This document shows positions 1 through 12,022 of a stretch of 64,000 nucleotides of DNA, one piece after another; the first letter of the stretch is position 1; each line of letters begins with the position of its first letter. The stretch comes from Scatophagus argus. Taxonomy: Eukaryota > Chordata > Actinopteri > Scatophagidae. Position numbers and translations under genes: made by a program. Where the stretch lies: positions 4,199,223 to 4,263,222 of the forward strand of contig NC_058515.1 in the NCBI RefSeq assembly GCF_020382885.2, given 5' to 3'. The notes beneath the pieces are model-generated. The model was given only the letters and a program-made list of their open reading frames with translations, searched no databases and was not told the origin of the DNA.

Positions 1-715
1 AGCTATGCCGATGGCGTCCTCTGTGTATCTGTTTTCCCAATAGACAAACTGATGCGGGTCAAAGGTGGGAGGGAAGCAGGCTTTAATGTGTTGTAAGACC
101 AGCTTATCAAAGCACTTCATGACAACATGTGTAAGTGCTATGGGGCAGTAGTCATTAAGACAGACTGTGACTGAGCTCTTTGGTATAGTGATGATTGTAG
201 CAGACTTCAGGCAGGGTGGGATAATGGCTTGTGTGAGGGAGCAATTGAAGATGGTGGCGCAGATCTGTGAGAGCTCGTCAGCACATGCTTTGAGCACCTT
301 AACTGGGACTCTGTCAGGTTCTGCAGCCAGAGGAATACTGGAGGCTGAGAGGTGGGTGTTGGTTACTGGGGGCCGGAGGGCATTGTCAGGGTGTGGTTGA
401 GTTCTGTTTTGAAGTCTTGAAGCATGCAAAGAAGCAGCAATTCTTCTGCCAGCTGCACACTTGGATTCCCAGTTTGCACATGACAGCCTCGGAAGTTCGT
501 GATGTTCTGTATGCCCTGCCACACCTGCCTTGAATTGTTCTTAGAGAGCTATTTCTCAATCCTCCCCTGTGGTCCGCCTTTGCAGCATTAATTCCCCTGT
601 TCAGGTCAGCCAGAGCAGCACTGTACAGAGCTCTGTCACTTGATCTGAAGGCAGTGTCGCAGGATCTGAGCAGCGCACAGACCTGGCTAGTCAACCCGAA
701 TGCATCTCTCCATAG
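1..715 (-). repeat. LINE reverse-transcriptase relic (Rex1/CR1-like)
   Basis: Read on the minus strand, this stretch translates in pieces to non-LTR reverse-transcriptase sequence. Recognisable parts are a PDRVPVKVLKACADELSQI-like block, then IFNCSLTQAIIPPCLKSATI, then LNDYCPIALTHVVMKCFDKLVLQHI, matching the fingers and early palm region of Rex1/CR1-group LINEs. The part near 430-560 resembles the linker that precedes this region. It runs off the left edge of the window, and stops and frame changes show that it is dead. The exact family needs a repeat-library search. Confidence 0.75.
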
Positions 716-1370
716 TGGCATTCTTAGTGTAGAACCTGATGTTGGATAGTACAGTTTCTCTGTGTGTGCATACGTCCAAAGACTCAGTCTCTGTGTGTGG
801 TCTGTCTTGTTTATTAGCACAACAGCAACTTTTCACAATAAAGTTCCACTTCCTGTGCATAGGAAAATAAATCACATTAAATGTTCAGCAATATTCCTCA
901 ACGTTATACTGAATCTCTCTCTGAACTCCAAAATTATACCATAAAATAATGAATAAACTTGTAACTTGTAAACGGCACTTACACTCTGTGAGGATGTGCT
1001 TTGAGTCAACAGCTTAACATGTTCACAAAGCCTCACTGAGATCAAGGTGTCTTTTATATCCTGCTGACAAACACACACACACACACACACCAGAGGTGGC
1101 CTCTTAGCTTCTCTGAGTCATTAGCTCAGTTACAACACAGACACCACGCTTTTAGAAAGTGAGATGACTGTGCTTCTAACTGTCAAAGCTCCAGTGGACT
1201 CTGGGTTTGACACAAAGAGTCTGACAACATCTGCTTGTGGCTGGTTGGCAACTACCTGCTGGCTGTTCCGACTGTTCCTGTGCCACAGTGATGGTCAGTC
1301 TGTCACACTGTCAAAGTTGTTCTACCACATCACATACTATACTAGCATGAAGCCATATCCCCTACAGGGG

Positions 1371-1570
1371 CAGTCGTGGATCAGTGGTTAGGGTGTCGGA
1401 CCCGAAACCGGTGTCCATGGCTGAGGTACCCTTGAGCAAGGTACCTAACCACTTCCCCGGGTTTGCTGTGTGTGTGTGTGCACGTCACTTGGGTGGGTTA
1501 AATGCAGAGCACAAATTTCGTTGGAGTGAGTTCCCTCCAATGACAAAATATGTCACTTTCATCTTTCATC
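1371..1570 (+). repeat. tRNA-derived SINE
   Basis: The left part has a tRNA-like head: GTGGATCAGTGGTTAGGGTG resembles box A, and GACCCGAAACCGGTGTCC lies where the body should be. A body follows with the phrase TTGGGTGGGTTAAATGCAG, typical of a common teleost tRNA-SINE, and the element ends near a TTTCATCTTTCAT tail. The boundaries are approximate. Confidence 0.6.
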
Positions 1571-2110
1571 TACAGTGGTTGTCCCTTGCAGTCCTCTGCT
1601 GCATTTTTTTTTAAATCTGCTAGAGAGGGAGTTTTTAGTTATAGAATTTAGTTATATAGACTTTAAATGCATTTATCTTTCCCTCCAACTGGTCTTCTTG
1701 CAGTGTAAATCATTGTCTCACCTGTACCTTAAACTGCACACCCCCCCAAATGCAGAGCCCTGTGTGGTGTAACATGGAGCCGTTTTCAATCCGACTGCCC
1801 GCTAAGAGCACAAACGCCTCCACGTCCTGTTGAAAACCACAAAGGCTGCTACAGTGAAAGAGATACACAACAAAATGTCCGCAAGGTCAACAGGTCTCAG
1901 TGAAGCGTCTGTTTCATTTCTATGTTCACAACAGAAACAGAGCCAAAATAACAACTTAGCATGCTGATATAAATATAATAATTTAGAGCTTCAATTACAT
2001 CACCTTCCTTTTCTCAGCCAAAGTGATGATTGCAGAATTTCTGAAACTTTTTTGGCTGACCTCTTCTACTTTATCCATAGCAACGAATTTTGTCAGTTTA
2101 ATCTCTTGAT

Positions 2111-2153
2111 ACTGAGTCCTGCGAAGTCAGGTTATGACTTCGCAGGACTCAGT
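2111..2153. other. Perfect 19-bp inverted repeat (hairpin)
   Basis: ACTGAGTCCTGCGAAGTCA at 2111-2129 is followed by the five-base loop GGTTA and its exact reverse complement at 2135-2153. The stem is perfect, and pairing stops at both ends. No similar hairpin was seen in the other NITR units. Confidence 0.95.
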
Positions 2154-2765
2154 TTATCATGGAGATGGGAAAACAAGTAACCTTGTAGGTGCCAAGTCTT
2201 CCAACAGTCCCTGAACTTTCTTTTTTGTATGTTCTGTCATATTAGCAGACAAGCTAGTCACCCATACCTCCAAGAGTCACTTGGGTCAGTATTAGTGGTC
2301 TTTTTTTTTTGTTTTTTACTGGTAACTACAGGGAAGTGTAAATAAGTACTTGTTTTAGTTTTTTTCTTTGCTCTTAAATGGAACATATAAAATTATAAAT
2401 TCCCTCTGCACTGTAGTCCCTGTCGCTGCTAAATCTATTCTCCTAAATAGACTTATAACAAAAAAATGCAATGTAAAAACAAAACAACAAAGAATTCATC
2501 TCTTGATTTCAGCAGTCCAGCACTGACAGATCAATACAGCATGTACAGTCTTGTGAAAATGGAAATCTGGCACCTTTACCAGCACATCATACATATAGTT
2601 GCTGCATAAGCTTGTTCAAATGGTTGGATACAAGGTTTTACATTTATTATACAGTATATACTATTACTGTTTTATTTTAAGAAAATCTAATGGCATTCAT
2701 TTTAACAGGTGTTAACACAATTAGATCTTAGACATAAACAAAATACAGATGAAGCGTGTCCAGAT

Positions 2766-4447
2766 CTACTGCCTGACACTGGAGTACACACATTCAGTTT
2801 CAGTGTTGTCTTTCTGTCTTCTTGACCTGCTGACTCTGTAATCCCTTAAAGCAGCATAATGAAGATTGTTTGCATCTTGGTAACCCTGGTAACACAAAAT
2901 ATACTCTGGTAATCACAATACCGTAGCCTACATTAGAAAAAGAACAATCTGTCAAAGTCCACAAAACAAGTTGCTGAACAGACATAGAACATAAATGATA
3001 TTCACCTCTCCAATTGTTGTGGTAGAAACTGAAGCTCTTTGAGACTCCGCTTCAAATGAAAAAAATAAAAACTCATATCATCTTAAATACATTTTCAGTG
3101 TATATACAAGGGGATACATAATGACACTACTGCTATTACCTGTGCATTGGCTTCTGTTTCTCTTGTTCAGGTTGTACACTGAGAAAGTCAGGAAAACAAC
3201 CAGGATGGCGCAGAATACCAAAGCACCACTCAAGAAGTACAGACGGCTGTCAGGAGGGTTCACCTCATCTGCAGACAGGCAGACATCAGGAGTCATTACA
3301 AGCCTTTTAGTAGAGCTAAACAGAGAAATCAGTCAGCCCAACTGTAGCTTATTGATATAGATGACAGATTCGGAAAAGTGTCTCCTATACAGTTTGTCCA
3401 CCAGACAGCACTGTTGAATTTTACGTATCAAAAGTACACGCATCAAGATTGTTTATGTTACTTGTAACAGGGCTTGGAAATCCAATATTGTTCAGGCTAT
3501 ACCTTCTTAAAATTTGATGATGCAGTTATCATAATTATCTCTCTTCTACAATTTTGCTGTACTCACTCTTAAAGTCCAGCTTGGTCCCATTTCCAAACAG
3601 TATGTGTCCACATGAGGCAACAGCACAGTAGTAGGTCCCAACATGAGAAATATTCAGGCTTTTCATTGGCAAGTTGTAGACACAGGAGTGTGTTTGTGTG
3701 TTGGGTCTCCTCTCACACTGATCATTCCTGCCTCCATGGGTGTAAATGAGTGCTTGAGGAGAATCTTCAGACCTTTTGAACCAGTAAACACTGTGTTCTC
3801 CCTCACAGGTCCCAGTGTGTACTGTACAGTTCAGAGTCACAGAGCCTCCTGGCTGGATGGTCTCAGATGCTGACTGATGGACCAAAACTGGGATGTCCAA
3901 ACCCGAACCCTTCACATTGACAGTAATGCCCTCTGCAAAATCAATGTCGTATGCATAGCAGCTTGCGCAGTAGTAAGTAGCTGAGTCTGAAATGTGCAAA
4001 TCTGAGATTGTCAAGTGATTTTTACCCTTTTCAGTATCCAGTGTGAAGCGCTGGTTGTTCATGAATTCATCAGTAAAAGTGCCTTTTTTATTATGTATGT
4101 AGAAGCTTGAGATGAGCCTTGGTTTCTGTCCCAGGATTTGTTTATACCAATAAAACATTGCTGCAACTTCATCTTCATAGAAACATCGTAATGTCACACT
4201 GTTTCCAACATTAACAGATACAAAACCACTCTCCTGATGCAGAGACATAGTTGTCAGAGCTGAATGAAAAGGAAACCAAAGTAGATCAAAATAAGAGCAA
4301 TGATGGAAATTTAAGTGAATGATTAGGAATTAAATCAGTGACTGTAGTCAATTGAAAATATACAAATAAAACTGAGAAAAGATCAAACTTACTTGTTGTC
4401 CACAAATATAGACAAGTCAGGTATAAATCACACTTCAGAGATGTCAT
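2766..4447 (-). CDS. nitr: Novel immune-type receptor 1 (inhibitory type)
   Basis: Five exons on the minus strand: leader 4393-4447, V plus I domains 3567-4259, transmembrane 3140-3268, linker 3006-3049 and tail 2766-2885. The splice sites are consensus and phases agree, giving 346 aa. The leader starts MTSLKCDLYLTCLYLW. The V domain has the core cysteines (LRCFY and YYCAS), WYKQ and DSATYYC. The I domain has six cysteines, VYWFK and the J-like FGNGTKL. The transmembrane helix LSGALVFCAILVVFLTF has no charged residue. The tail carries the ITIM LHYAAL and a C-terminal CVYSSV. In this family such tails recruit SH2 phosphatases and inhibit lymphoid cells; that role is inferred here. In the V domain the J motif is degraded to FAEGIT, and an extra cysteine lies in the CDR3-like loop (CASCYAYD). 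A minus-strand AATAAA lies at 2643-2648. Confidence 0.9.
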
Positions 4448-4518
4448 TGTGGTCAAAATGTCTTGACGAATGTAGAGAGCTTGGATATTTTCTTTACTCT
4501 TAGAGAGAGGACAGCGTT

Positions 4519-4530
4519 TGATTGGCTAAC
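4519..4530 (-). promoter_or_regulatory. CCAAT box of NITR 1
   Basis: On the minus strand this reads GTTAGCCAATCA, about 75 bp upstream of the start codon. The same element is at nearly the same distance in all seven NITR genes of the window. Confidence 0.6.
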
Positions 4531-7079
4531 AAGAAGTGACACTGAAGGTGCTATTTTGGAAACAGTGAACACGTTTCCCCCTGCATTGACTGTGTTGGTT
4601 CTTGAGTCAATAAACTTGGAGAGAGGTGCTAGAACCACAACGAGCTTGTAATCTTTGTTTTTGGAACCCTGATCTCTAAAAGTCCATTTCATTAGGTAGC
4701 ATCATCAGCAGAAATTTCCAAAAACAAATGCACAAATGATGGATTATTGGACATTTATTCTCAGATTAGTATTTTAACTGGTAGTTTAAATATAAGTATA
4801 CTATAAGTACTGAAGATTTTACTTGTGTAAATGTCATTGGTCAGTGCTAAGCTTAACACCAGTGAGACCTAGATTTTATTGTGTGGATGTGAAGATTTCT
4901 TTTCTTGACCAGCAAAAGATTTTTTGATGATATCATAAGCAGATTGTCGGTATAAATTAATCAGTAAATGGGAGTTATGCAAACTTTAAGGAACTAAAAT
5001 TATTAAAGAGAAAATAAAGCAACCTGACCAAATTTAAAGGATAAAGTTTCTGGTTAGGATGATCTTTGACAAGTTACGCTTCCACATACATTTTCTTTAG
5101 GTGTGGGTGCACACGTGCTCTGTGCCGACAGGAAGCAGGTAGTGGTGTGTTGTTGTAGCGCCATTGTTATAAAACACTGGACTTGGAGTCTGCAGCCACA
5201 TTAGCAACTTTTTTGGGCTGCTAACACACGTTCTAACACATCTTAGTTTAGCATGTTAGCATGCTAATTACAGTTCATCCTGATGAACTACCAAATGCAG
5301 CAAATTATCCAGTAACTGTTAGGACATTTCACTCACAATCACCGATGTGAATCTCATTCCAGTGCAAAACCAAATCTTAAGGGATCACCAAAATCAGTAG
5401 GATTCATCCTGTGCTAACCATCTGCACCAAATTTTGTGCCAATTCATCATCCATCCATCCATTCATTTTCTGTCAGGGTCGTGGGGAAGCTGGAGCCTAT
5501 CCCAGCTGACTACGGGCGAGAGGCGGGGTACACCCTGGACTGGTCGCAAGTCAATTGCAGGGCCAACACACAAAGACAGACAACCACACACTCTAGCCAA
5601 TCAACCTAATGTGCATGTTTTTGGTATTGTGGGAGGAAGCTGGAGTACCCAGAGAAAACCCACGCAGGCACAGGGAGAACATGCAAACTCCACATAGAAG
5701 GGCCCAGACCGGGATTCAAACCTGGAACCCTCTTGCTATGAGGCGACAGTGCTAACCACTGCACCACCGTGCCGCCCGCCAATTCATCATGTAGATAGTA
5801 ATTTCGCAAGATAAAGAAAACTTTGATTAGGCTGGGGCAATACAGGAAAAAACAGGGTGTCACCAATGTCAGTGTTATTCACTCAGTGGATATGGATACC
5901 ATGTATTCAATTCCCTGGAAATCCATCAAACAGATGTCAAGACATGATACATAAAAACAAAAATATCAACTTCAGGGCAACAACTTAAGACCTGTCAGGG
6001 GAATCAGTGATCAAGGTTTGTCGAAATTGGCTTCATGGGACCACGGCCATCTGCAGAGAAAATAAAAAATAATAATAATAATAATCTGTCCAGTAGTTTT
6101 TGGAGTATTTGAGTATGGATAAAGTTGACCCTGGACCAGCTGACCAATCAGCATTGCCAACCCAAAATATTTTTCTTGGCAATGGTTACTGATGTTGCAG
6201 CTAACCTGGGTGATTGCTGCTCATGAAAACACTGCAGAGACTTCCTGTTTGAAACCAGAGAGTGAAACAGGCTAACTCTAGAAGTCCCAACGTACTTGAT
6301 TTATCAACATTTCAAAGACAGACCTGATTCACAGTACAACCTCACATTTTTGGTCAACCAGAGGCCCTTATTTGCCAATTTACTTTGGCAGTTTCACCAC
6401 TCTCACATATTGGCATGGGTGAGGTCAACATCATAAATGTGGTGCCAACAGACACTTATATACAAAGAACCTACAACTTCTGGATAGAACATGCACAGAC
6501 ATATTGTTTGGAACCTTGTTGTCCTGATGATCATTAATGGCATAACATTTACACACAAAGTCACTTGTATTGTTTAAAATCCATGCATAAACATAAAGCA
6601 TGAGACAGTGTTGATCCGAACAGCATATCTCTCAGGATTTGGAGTTTCTTTAGTTTATTTCCTGCTTTATTTTGTAGATTTTCTCCTCTTGTGTCCTGTT
6701 TAACTTTTCATTTCCTGTCTTTGTCTGCTTTCCCTCCTTTTTTGATTGTTTTCACCTGTGTTTAGTCCCCATTTTCTATACCTGCTCTCCATGTGTGATT
6801 TGTCTGTGTCTCGAGAGTTTTGTTTGCTGCCTTCTGTGGCCTCTGTGTTCCTCATGTCTTCTGTTCTGGATAGTTTCTTTGTTTTTGACTGTTGTTACTT
6901 TGACCATTGCCTTTTGTTTGCATCTGTTTTCCTTTTGAGTAAGTTTTGTTTTATTAGGTCGGTGGTGAATGCTGAAGCTCCCCTCCAGAAATGCACCAAA
7001 TTGACCTCATCTGCAAAGAAAAGCACCAGAAACATAGTTTTTCTCAGATGCACCAACCTCGGGAAGAAAAGTTACCTAC
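4531..7079. other. NITR intergenic module, unit 1
   Basis: No gene is supported. Most of 4700-6270 is the same sequence as 12,180-13,200 and 18,660-19,690, apart from a SINE insertion at 5451-5778. The T-rich stretch 6615-7075 is also repeated at 13,265-13,771 and 19,745-20,283 beside the NITR pseudogenes. Its identity is unknown; the short open frames in it are conserved only because the copies are recent. Confidence 0.55.
5451..5778 (-). repeat. tRNA-headed SINE (Mermaid-like) with target-site duplication
   Basis: On the minus strand the element starts GGCGGCACGGTGGTGCAG, a tRNA-like head with box A, then GGTTTGAATCCC as box B, and it ends in a GGATGG repeat tail. The 12-bp direct repeat CCAATTCATCAT flanks it at 5439-5450 and 5779-5790. 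The paralogous sites near 12,931-12,942 and in the unit at 18.4-20 kb have one copy of that 12-mer and no insertion. The family name is from memory of teleost repeats. Confidence 0.85.
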
Positions 7080-7789
7080 ACTCAAAGTCCAGTTTGGTTC
7101 CGTTTCCAAACACCATGTCTCTATATTTGGTAACAGCACATTAGTAAGTCCCAGCATGAGAAAGATTCAGGCTCTTCATTGTCAAACTGTAGACTCAGGA
7201 GCGTGTTTGTGTGTTGGATTTCCTTAGAGTCACAGAGCCTCCTGGTCGGATGCTAACTGATGGACCATTACAAGCGTCTTCAAATTTAAATCTTTCATAC
7301 TGACAGTCATGCCCTCTGAAATATTTATGGTCTATAAATGACAACTCAAGCAGTTGTAGGTAGCTCTCTGAGTCTGAAATATGTAAATTTGTCATTGTCT
7401 AGAAGTTTTAATTTCCAGTGTTAAGCATGGATTGTTTTTGAATTTATCACAAAAAGTGTCATTTGTTGTAATGGTGCTAAAGTTTGAGATCAGCCTTTGT
7501 TTCTGTCTCAGGATTTGTTTATACCAGTAATACTGCAGGAATGTCACTTTTATAGAAACACTGTACAGCTGTCTCTAGTTTTAGTTGAGTGGTAAGTAGA
7601 TAAGAACAGGGTCAGAGCAGCTGTCTGAGCTGAAGTGAAAAGACACAAAGCAAATCCGCATATACTTTTAGGTTATGTGGCTGATTCAGCATTGTCATTA
7701 CACATTAGAAACATGAGCAGTGGTGTTACATTAAAACATAAATTCTGGAGTGACTAAAACTTCTCACCCACTTTCCACAAGCGTGTCAT
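7080..7789 (-). pseudogene. Truncated NITR pseudogene A
   Basis: The V/I exon remnant is 7080-7629, about 550 bp against 693 bp in intact genes, and a short leader remnant with ATG is at 7766-7789. Recognisable parts are WYKQIL, DSESYLQLL-like V sequence, PSVSIRPGGSVTL from the start of the I domain, NTQTRS, and a J-like end close to LDFE before a GTAGGT donor. The central I domain is missing, frames are broken, and no transmembrane or tail exon follows on the left. It lies between intact NITR genes 1 and 2. Confidence 0.8.
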
Positions 7790-9004
7790 TGTGCTCGACT
7801 TCTGGTGTGGGCAAGACTGTATTTGACTGACCAATCTGAACTGACTGTGTATGACCTATTAAGGGAGCAGGATGTTCACTACTACCTACTCTACTCATGA
7901 TTCATTGTAAGTACCACCACCAATGCACATCTGGAGTCCTAGTTCAGTGTGGACGCCATCATGTCATACACGATCTTTAACAGATCATTGTTTATAACGA
8001 TATAAAGCTTATTTCAAGCCGTAACGGACATTGTATTTTGCGCTGCTATGATCAGCCATTTTGTCTCCTCATTACCCAAGATAAACCTTCTGAAAACACT
8101 ATAGCTGACATGACTTGTTGCTACACAGATTTTGAAAAAGAAGTCAAATGCATGCATTTCAGCACCACAGAAATTCACAGTGACTAACCCACCCTGAAAG
8201 TCCCTGCTGAAAGTCAGTTTGAAAAAACTTGAAATATCTTTTAGCACTGTGGACTTCTCTATTAGCTTGCTGTAGTTGGAAATGTACTATAACAAGGTTG
8301 TTGTTATTTTCTTGTGTGTCAGGGGCAGAGATCTTTGAGACTGTGCTTGATTGTGTTAAAACTCTGGAAACCAAGTGAGGGGAGTATGATGTGGTTACAA
8401 TGAAAGTACTGAGCTCAGGGCACATTGCAGTTTTCTTTTTTTGTCTCGACTATGGGACGGCACATCAACTGCATGACTACTTTCACAGTATTTCCCTGTG
8501 AAGGTAGTCAATGCTAACATGTTCACAAAGTCTCACAGAGTTCAAGGTGTCTTTTACATCCTATTGATAAATAACACACAACATCACAACAACACAGAGT
8601 TGATAATGATAACTTAACTAGAATTTGTGACATACAGTATATTTATGTTACGACTGAACTTGTTGAACCAGGAAGGATACACTCATCAGGGTGGGTTGGA
8701 AAATGCACGCTTTTCTCATGCACATTAAAAAATGAAGAAGCCCAAGGAACTATTTCCACACATACTGCCTGAAGATAAAAGTGTCCATATACCAATGACA
8801 GACAATGTAATGTCAGCAGTCAAGATGGTATGTTGGCCAATCACATGGATGTAAGAACACACTGATAATTTCTAAAAACTGCATTTTGTGGGTCGAAAAC
8901 ATGACACATATAAAATATATATAAAATTGACATGACAATGCATCTCAATTTCCTTCCACTGTACAAAAATGAAGACATAAAGCTACAGCTACAGGAATAC
9001 GTCT

Positions 9005-9005
<1 letters not shown>

Positions 9006-9040
<35 letters not shown>
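9006..9040. repeat. (CA)n microsatellite
   Basis: An uninterrupted CA run of 35 bases. Much shorter versions occur at the equivalent places near 15,282, 21,770 and 28,283. Confidence 0.95.
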
Positions 9041-9047
<7 letters not shown>

Positions 9048-9622
9048 AACATATGAGAAGCAGCCTCTTACTTCGCTTAGTCATTAGCTCAGTTCCAACA
9101 CAGACACTACACTACAGAATAAGAGCACAAACACATTCACATCCTGTTGAAAACTACAAAGGCTGCTGCAGTGAAAGAGATACACAAAAAAATATGCGCA
9201 AGGTCAACAGGTCTCAGTGAAACGACTGTTTCATTTCTGTGTTCATAGCAGAGCCAAATAACAACTCAGCATGCTATATTATAGATGTAAAATGAACTGT
9301 CATTAAGAAAACAGGTTAAAATGTATTTCCCTTAGGGTCCTTCACACACAGCAATGCATCTGGCCTTTTTAATGTACTGATTTTGATGAACCAACAAATC
9401 CATTATCAACTAAAATAATTTGAGGGATTATAACTACAAAGTGGTTATTGTAGAAAATTACAATAAGAACTCATTCTGCTACAAATGAAGCAAATGTTTC
9501 TAAATATGCATACATCTGACCCTTAGTAAAGCATACAGAGGTTTGATCTTTTCACTGCAGGCGAAGAGAGAAACTGTCAAAGAGTTTTTTACATCTTAAA
9601 GCAAAATTTGCAAAAACATTCA

Positions 9623-9917
9623 TCCATCCATTCTCTATACTGCTTATCCATAAGGGTCGCGAGGTGGCTGGAATCTATCTTAGCTGACTACGAGCGACAA
9701 GGGGAACACACCCTGCTGACACACAAAGACAGACAGCCACACACGCTCACACACAGGAGCAATGTAGAGTAGCCAGTTAGTCGAATGTGCATGTTTTTGG
9801 GACTGTGGGAGGAAACTGGAATACCCGGAGAAAACCCACACAGTCACAGAAGGTCCCAGATTGGAACCTGGAACCTGGAAGCTGTTGGGCGACAATGGTA
9901 ACCACATGCTGCCCTCT
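9623..9917 (-). repeat. Truncated Mermaid-like SINE
   Basis: It has the same body as the element at 5451-5778, with CATCCATCCATTCTCTATAC at the left and GGGACTGTGGGAGGAAACTG inside. Copies sit at the same place beside genes 3, 4 and 5 (about 16,253, 22,692 and 29,873), so this insertion predates duplication of the units. Confidence 0.75.
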
Positions 9918-10220
9918 ACAACAACATATAAAAACAAAAACATAAAGAATTCACCTCTTGTTTTCAGCCATTCAACACTGACAGATCAATACAGCGGGGA
10001 CAGTATTGTGAAAATGGAAATCTGGCAACTTTACCAGCACATCATACATAGAGTTGCTGCATAAACTTGTTCAAATGGTTGGATACAAGGATTTACATTT
10101 ATTATACAGTATGCACTATTACTGTTTTATTTTAAGAAAATCTAATGGCATTCATTTTAACAGGTGTTAACACAATTAGATCTTAGACATAAACAAAATA
10201 CAGATGAAGCGTGTCCAGAT

Positions 10221-11939
10221 CTACTGCCTGACACTGGAGTACACACATACAGTTTCAGTGTTGTCTCTCTGTCTTCTTGACCTGCTGACTCTGTAATCCC
10301 TTAAAGCAGCATAATGGAGATTGTCTGCATCTTGGTAACCCTGGTAACAAAAAATACACTCTGGTAATCACAATACAGTGACCTTCATTAGAAAAAGAAC
10401 AATCTGTCAAAGTCCTCAAAACAAGTTGCTGTAAAGACAATAAATAATATTCACCTCTCCATTTGTTGTGGTAGAAGCTGAAGCTCTTTGAGACTCTGCT
10501 TCAAAAGACAAAACAACTTATATCATCTTAAATACATCTTCAGTGTGTATACAAGGGGATACATAATGACACTACTGCTATTACCTGTGCATTGGCATCT
10601 GTTTCTCTTGTTCAGGTTGTACACTGAGAAAGTCAGGAAAACAACCAGGATGGTGCAGAATACCAAAGCACCACTCAAGAAGTACAGACGGCTGTCAGGA
10701 GGGTTCACCTCATCTGCAGACAGGCAGACATCAGGAGTCATTACAAGCCTTTTAGTAGAGCTAAACAGAGAAATCAGTCAGACCAACTATAGCTTATTGA
10801 TATAGATGACAGATTCGGAATAGTGCCTCCAATACAGTTTGTCCTCCAGGCAGCACAGTTGATTTTTACACTGTAAAATTTCCCATTTAGTGTCAGTCAA
10901 AATTAAAAACAAACCAAATCAAAAGTAGACGCATCAAGATCGCTTATGTTACTTGTAACAGGGCTTGGAAATCCAATATTGTTCAGGCTATACCTTCTTA
11001 AAATTTGATGATGCAGTTATCACAATTATCTCTCTGCTACAGTTTTGCAGTACTTACACTCAATGTCCAGCTTGGTCCCATTTCCAAACAGTATGTGTCC
11101 ACATGTGGCAACAGCACAGTAGTAGGTCCCAACATGAGAAATATTCAGGCTGTTCATCGGCAAGTTGTAGACACAGGAGTGTGTTTGTGTGTCGGGTCTC
11201 CTCTCACACTGATCATTCCTGCCTCCATGGGTGTAAATGAGTGCTTGAGGAGAATCTTCAGACCTTTTGAACCAGTAAACACTGTGTTCTCCATCACAGG
11301 TCCCAGTGTGTACTGTACAGTTCAGAGTCGCAGAGCCTCCTGGCTGGATGGTCTCAGATGCTGACTGATGGACCAAAACTGGGATGTCCAAACCTGAACC
11401 CTTCACATTGACAGTAATGCCCTCTGCAAAATCAATGTCGTATATATAGCAGCTTGCACAGTAGTAAGTGGCTGAGTCTGAAATGCGCAAATCTGAGATT
11501 GTCAAGTGATTTTTACCCTTTTCAGTATCCAGTGTGAAGTGCTGATTGTTCATGAATTCATCATAAAAAGTGCCCTTTTTCTCATGTTTAAAGAAGCTTG
11601 AGATGAGCCTTGGTTTCTGTCCCAGGATTTGTTTATACCAATAAAAAGCTGCTACAACGTCATCTTCATAGAAACATCGTAATGTCACACTGTCGCCAAC
11701 ATTAACAGATACAAAACCACTCTCCTGATGCAGAGACATAGTTGTCAGAGCTGAATGAAAAAGGAAACCAAAGTAGATCAAAATAAGAGCAATGATGGAC
11801 GTTTAAGTGAATGATTAGATATTAAGTCAGTGACTGTAGTCTCTTGAAAATATACCAATAAAACTGACAAAAGATCAAACTTACTTGTTGTCCACAAGCA
11901 CAGACAAGTCAGGTGTAAATCACACTTCAGAGATGTCAT
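10221..11939 (-). CDS. nitr: Novel immune-type receptor 2 (inhibitory type)
   Basis: Exons on the minus strand: leader 11,885-11,939, V/I 11,058-11,750, transmembrane 10,585-10,713, linker 10,455-10,498 and tail 10,221-10,340. The product is 346 aa. Domain order is as in NITR 1: a leader beginning MTSLKCDLHLTCLCLW, a V domain with YEDDVVAAFYW in CDR1 and CASCYIYDIDFA at the CDR3-like loop, a six-cysteine I domain with FGNGTKL, an uncharged transmembrane helix, the ITIM LHYAAL, and a CVYSSV end. The V/I exon donor is GTAAGT where gene 1 has GTGAGT, so the split codon becomes Tyr. A minus-strand AATAAA is at 10,098-10,103. The inhibitory role is inferred from the tail. Confidence 0.9.
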
Positions 11940-12010
11940 CGTGATCAAAATGTCTTGACGAATGTAGAGAGCTTGGATATTTTCTTTACTCTTAGTGAGA
12001 GGACAGCGTT

Positions 12011-12022
12011 TGATTGGCTAAC
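12011..12022 (-). promoter_or_regulatory. CCAAT box of NITR 2
   Basis: Minus-strand GTTAGCCAATCA about 74 bp upstream of the start codon, identical to the element of NITR 1. Confidence 0.6.

Larger units (their letters stand above)
716..2765. other. Intergenic sequence left of the first NITR gene
   Basis: No gene is supported here. From about 960 the sequence resembles the NITR intergenic module seen near 8500-9500, 15,000-16,200 and 28,000-28,700. It contains a CA repeat at 1071-1090, a tRNA-derived SINE near 1371-1570 and a perfect hairpin at 2111-2153. The stretch from about 2500 is the 3' flank of the first NITR gene, with a minus-strand AATAAA at 2643-2648. Confidence 0.6.
7790..10220. 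other. NITR intergenic module, 7.8-10.2 kb
   Basis: No gene is supported. It contains sequence shared with 14,640-16,760, 21,130-23,220 and 27,140-30,330, a long CA repeat at 9006-9040, and a truncated tRNA-headed SINE at about 9623-9917. The 3' flank of NITR 2 starts at about 9950, with a minus-strand AATAAA at 10,098-10,103. Confidence 0.55.

Noticed and set aside
386-875. Minus-strand frames near the left end as host genes
   Set aside because: They overlap a degenerate LINE whose reverse-transcriptase pieces lie in several frames.
6746-7144. Cysteine- and phenylalanine-rich plus-strand frames beside the pseudogenes (also at 13,405-13,647 and 19,836-20,332)
   Set aside because: They come from a T-rich duplicated stretch. 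The frames have different lengths and ends in each copy and resemble no known protein.
10488-10805. Plus-strand frames opposite the transmembrane exon (also at 3121-3360, 17,097-17,357, 23,479-23,796 and 30,710-30,970)
   Set aside because: They are antisense shadows of the NITR transmembrane exon and run into its introns without splice or start support.
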